NCBI GenBank assembly: GCA_963770315.1
Contig: CAVYPC010000002.1
Location: 434,001-498,000 of the forward strand
Origin: VRUE01 sp963770315
GTDB taxonomy: Bacteria; Actinomycetota; Thermoleophilia; Solirubrobacterales; 70-9
DNA: 64,000 bases
Reading direction: 5' to 3'
In this document: positions 61,806-64,000 of the stretch, one piece after another
How the letters are laid out: each line of letters starts with the position of its first letter
How positions within the stretch are numbered: position 1 is the first letter of the stretch
Notes under the pieces: generated by a model
Databases searched by the model: none
What the model was told of the DNA's origin: nothing
The model's input: only the letters and a program-made list of their open reading frames with translations
Position numbers and translations under genes: made by a program

Positions 61806-62723
61806 ATGTCGCGACTTCTCTTCTTCACCCAAGAGGCATTCCGGGCGCTGCGCCGCAACGGCGCGCCGAGCATGGCGGCGGTCGTCACCACGGTCGTCAC
61901 CGTGATCCTGCTCGGGGTGCTGATCCCGATCTTCCAGACCACGCAGGCGAAGAGCAACCAGGTGCGTGACAGCCTCGAAACCCGGGTGGCGATCTTCGAC
62001 GACGCGACCAAGGCCGAAATCGCCAAGCTGGAAGACCAGTTGCTGGCGATCCCGCACGTCGCCTCGGTCAAGCTGATCAGCAAGGCCGAGGCGCTGGACG
62101 AACTGACCGAAGACCTGGGAAAGCAGAAGAGCGGCGAACTCCTGACCCAGCTGCACTCGAACCCCTTGCCGGCGAACTTCTCGGTCAAGGCCGACGACGC
62201 GAGCAACCTCGACTCGGTGGAAGCGGCGATCGTGCCGCCGGGCCCCAACGGCAAGCCGCAGCCGATCTCGCCGATCATCCAGGATCAGTTCAACCGCCAG
62301 GAAGATTCGAAGAAGATCGAGCAGGTGACGAGCGCGCTGAAGATCGTCCTCACCGTGATCACGGCGCTGCTGATCATCGCCTCGCTGATGCTGGTCGGCA
62401 ACACGATCCGGCTCTCGATCTACACCCGCCGCCGCGAGGTCGAGGTGATGCGGCTGGTCGGCGCCACCCGCTGGTTCATCCGCTGGCCGTTCATGATCGA
62501 GGGGGTCGTGGTCGGCTTCTTCGGCGGCCTGGTGGCCATACTTATCCTGTGGCTGGGCAAGCTGACGATCGTCGACCCCCTGAGCGACAGCATCGGCTTC
62601 CTCGCCGCGCAGAACAGCACCACGCTCTCCTTCCCGGCGCTGGTCGCGATTCTCTTCGCCGCCGCCGTGCTGGTCTCGGCGGTCGGCTCCGGCGTCACCC
62701 TGCGCCGCTTCCTCAAGGTCTGA
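61806..62723 (+). CDS. ftsX: Cell division protein FtsX
   Basis: A 305-residue permease-like partner of FtsE. The first helix is near residues 22-44, followed by an extracellular domain of about 130 residues (residues 45-175). Three more helices near the C-terminus include LVGNTIRLSIYTRRREVEVMRLVGATRWFIRWPF, the FtsX-family signature. It transmits FtsE activity to cell-wall hydrolases. Its start codon directly follows the hairpin arm of the repeat, so initiation may depend on that fold. Confidence 0.93.
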   Translation: MSRLLFFTQEAFRALRRNGAPSMAAVVTTVVTVILLGVLIPIFQTTQAKSNQVRDSLETRVAIFDDATKAEIAKLEDQLLAIPHVASVKLISKAEALDELTEDLGKQKSGELLTQLHSNPLPANFSVKADDASNLDSVEAAIVPPGPNGKPQPISPIIQDQFNRQEDSKKIEQVTSALKIVLTVITALLIIASLMLVGNTIRLSIYTRRREVEVMRLVGATRWFIRWPFMIEGVVVGFFGGLVAILILWLGKLTIVDPLSDSIGFLAAQNSTTLSFPALVAILFAAAVLVSAVGSGVTLRRFLKV

Positions 62724-62730
62724 GCGCGGC

Positions 62731-63909
62731 ATGAGGGCCGGTCGTACGGTTGGCCTGACGGCCGCGCTGCTCTTCATGCTCGCGGCCGGGCTCTGGATCG
62801 GTGGCCACCCGGCGAAGATGCCCCCCGTCCTGCGCGACGTCTTCGTCGACGACTCGGCGGGGCTGACCGCCGAAGCGAGCGAGCTGATCGAAGACAACTA
62901 CTACCGCCCGGTCTCGCAGGGCAACCTGATCGACTCCTCGCTGCAGGGCATGGTGCGCGGGTTGCGGCGGCGTTACAGCGACCGCTTTTCCGACTACTTC
63001 TCGCCGGAATCGCTGGCTCGCTTCAACGAGGAAATCGAGGGGCGCTTCTCGGGGATCGGCCTCACCGTGGCGGCAACGAAGGACGGCCTGGGGATCGAAA
63101 GCGTCTTCAAGGGCTCGCCGGCCGAGCGGGCCGGGATTGTGCCCGGGGAGACCATTGTCTCGGTCGACGGCCGCTCGATCGCCGGCCTCGACTCCAATGC
63201 CGCCACGGCGCTGATCAAAGGCCCCGAAGGGTCCGAGGTGACGGTCGGGGTGCGCAGCACCAAGAGCGACAGGACGCGCCAGGTCCGCCTCGTCCGCGCC
63301 CAGATCTCGCTGCCGGTCGTCAGCAGCAAGCTCGAGACGGTGAATGGGAAGAAGCTCGGCTATGCCCACCTCGCGACTTTCAGCGAAGGCGCTGACGTCG
63401 CGCTGCGACGGGCGGTGCGCAAGCTGCAGGAGGAAGGCGCGCGGGGGTTGGTGCTCGATCTGCGCGGCAACGGCGGCGGCCTGCTCGAGGAGGCGGTGCT
63501 GACCGCGGGCATCTTCCTGCCCAAGGGCGAAACGGTGGTCTCGACCGATTCGCGCAGCCAGGGCCACGCCGTCTACAAGACCAAGGGCGGCAACCTGCCG
63601 TCGTTGCCGATCGTCGTCCTGATCGACCGCAATACCGCCTCGGCGGCGGAGATCCTCACCGCGGCGCTGGCCGACGACGCCGGGGCGAAGACGGTCGGCA
63701 CCCGTTCCTACGGCAAGGGCGTCTTCCAGCAGGAGATGGATCTATCCAACGGCGGCGCGCTGAAGCTGACCGTGGGCGAGTACTTCACGCCGGACGGGAC
63801 CAACCTGGCCGGCAAGGGGATCCACCCCGACGTGCCGGCCCGCGACATACCGGGCACGGCCCGCGACGAGGCCCGCGACCGGGCCCTCGGGGTGCTGTCG
63901 GGGCAGTGA
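62731..63909 (+). CDS. S41-family carboxy-terminal processing protease (CtpA-like)
   Basis: A 392-residue exported protease. An N-terminal signal or anchor helix (VGLTAALLFMLAAGLWIGG) is followed by a PDZ domain (RFSGIGLTVAATKDGLGIESVFKGSPAERAGIVPGETIVSVDG). The catalytic domain has VLDLRGNGGG, the nucleophile Ser in DRNTASAAEILTAAL and the lysine in RSYGKGVFQ. Such proteases trim or degrade envelope proteins and cell-wall hydrolases, and next to ftsEX this may tune division. Its TGA overlaps a GTG of the next gene. Confidence 0.92.
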   Translation: MRAGRTVGLTAALLFMLAAGLWIGGHPAKMPPVLRDVFVDDSAGLTAEASELIEDNYYRPVSQGNLIDSSLQGMVRGLRRRYSDRFSDYFSPESLARFNEEIEGRFSGIGLTVAATKDGLGIESVFKGSPAERAGIVPGETIVSVDGRSIAGLDSNAATALIKGPEGSEVTVGVRSTKSDRTRQVRLVRAQISLPVVSSKLETVNGKKLGYAHLATFSEGADVALRRAVRKLQEEGARGLVLDLRGNGGGLLEEAVLTAGIFLPKGETVVSTDSRSQGHAVYKTKGGNLPSLPIVVLIDRNTASAAEILTAALADDAGAKTVGTRSYGKGVFQQEMDLSNGGALKLTVGEYFTPDGTNLAGKGIHPDVPARDIPGTARDEARDRALGVLSGQ

Positions 63910-64000
63910 GCGAGCCCGTCTGGCGCAAGCACCGGGAGCGACAGCGCGGGCGCGGTCGAGGGCGCCGGCAGGCGCCGCCGAAGACCGCCCGCGACGCGGT
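63906..64000 (+). CDS. Start of a gene with a basic N-terminus, cut by the window edge
   Basis: An open frame from GTG 63906, overlapping the protease stop (GTGA), runs to the end of the window without a stop. The 31 visible residues are very basic (WRKHRERQRGRGRGRRQAP). This fits the unstructured start of a nucleic-acid-binding protein, for example an RNase R type, often found after ftsEX-ctp in Actinobacteria. The assignment is a guess. Confidence 0.5.
   Translation, partial: MSEPVWRKHRERQRGRGRGRRQAPPKTARDA

Overview
The window is one stretch of a high-GC bacterial chromosome, densely packed with genes on both strands. Gene order (rpmE, a DUF1385 gene, prfA, prmC, tsaC, glyA, a WecA-type transferase, then the full atp operon) matches the arrangement known from Actinobacteria and Firmicutes. 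Together with GTG/TTG starts and lineage-type secreted proteins this suggests a deep-branching actinobacterium, perhaps Thermoleophilia/Solirubrobacterales. That placement is inference. I saw no rRNA, tRNA, CRISPR array or insertion sequence.

Layout. 1-2240: end of etfA and ETF-quinone oxidoreductase. 2308-3707: small membrane proteins and a DMT-like transporter. 3799-7861: overlapping cell-surface sugar operon (DegT aminotransferase, an epimerase fused to a glycosyltransferase, a polysaccharide deacetylase). 8103-11148: hydrolase with divergent TetR regulator, and a diguanylate cyclase. 11227-19405: translation block (L31, RF1, PrmC, TsaC, GlyA) with a PadR/secreted-protein insertion. 19410-25044: glycan and envelope genes (DUF354 transferase, sugar-phosphate transferase, AsnB, WecA-like). 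25154-32361: ATP synthase. 32789-42734: peptidase, LCP ligase and nucleotide-sugar genes, including a UDP-glucose/GDP-mannose dehydrogenase split by an intein in its active site, plus ahcY. 42791-46844: comF, HPF, secA. 46968-51857: small enzymes, prfB with its programmed frameshift, ogt with an ECF sigma factor. 51940-60632: AlbA_2 regulator, nadC, mutM, nadA, transketolase, an unknown membrane protein and a dipeptidase. 60795-64000: ftsE, ftsX, an S41 protease and the start of one more gene.

The most unusual signal lies between genes. Three elements (15092-15180, 46842-46966, 61640-61804) begin at or just after a stop codon, and two of them end one base before the next ATG. They share two sequence boxes, while their outer stems and apical hairpins have unrelated sequences that still pair. 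That is the pattern expected of a structured RNA or hairpin repeat family, and I do not recognise it. A second family of long, almost perfect inverted repeats of about 107-154 bp follows atpC and comF and fills the 427-base gap before the M20 peptidase.

Other points of note: an ETF-quinone oxidoreductase and a MutM-type glycosylase each lack one expected metal-ligand cysteine; a sugar transferase has no ordinary start codon; a secreted protein has AAA/GAA-rich codon use unlike its neighbours; and there are clear operator-like palindromes beside the TetR, PadR and AlbA_2 regulators.
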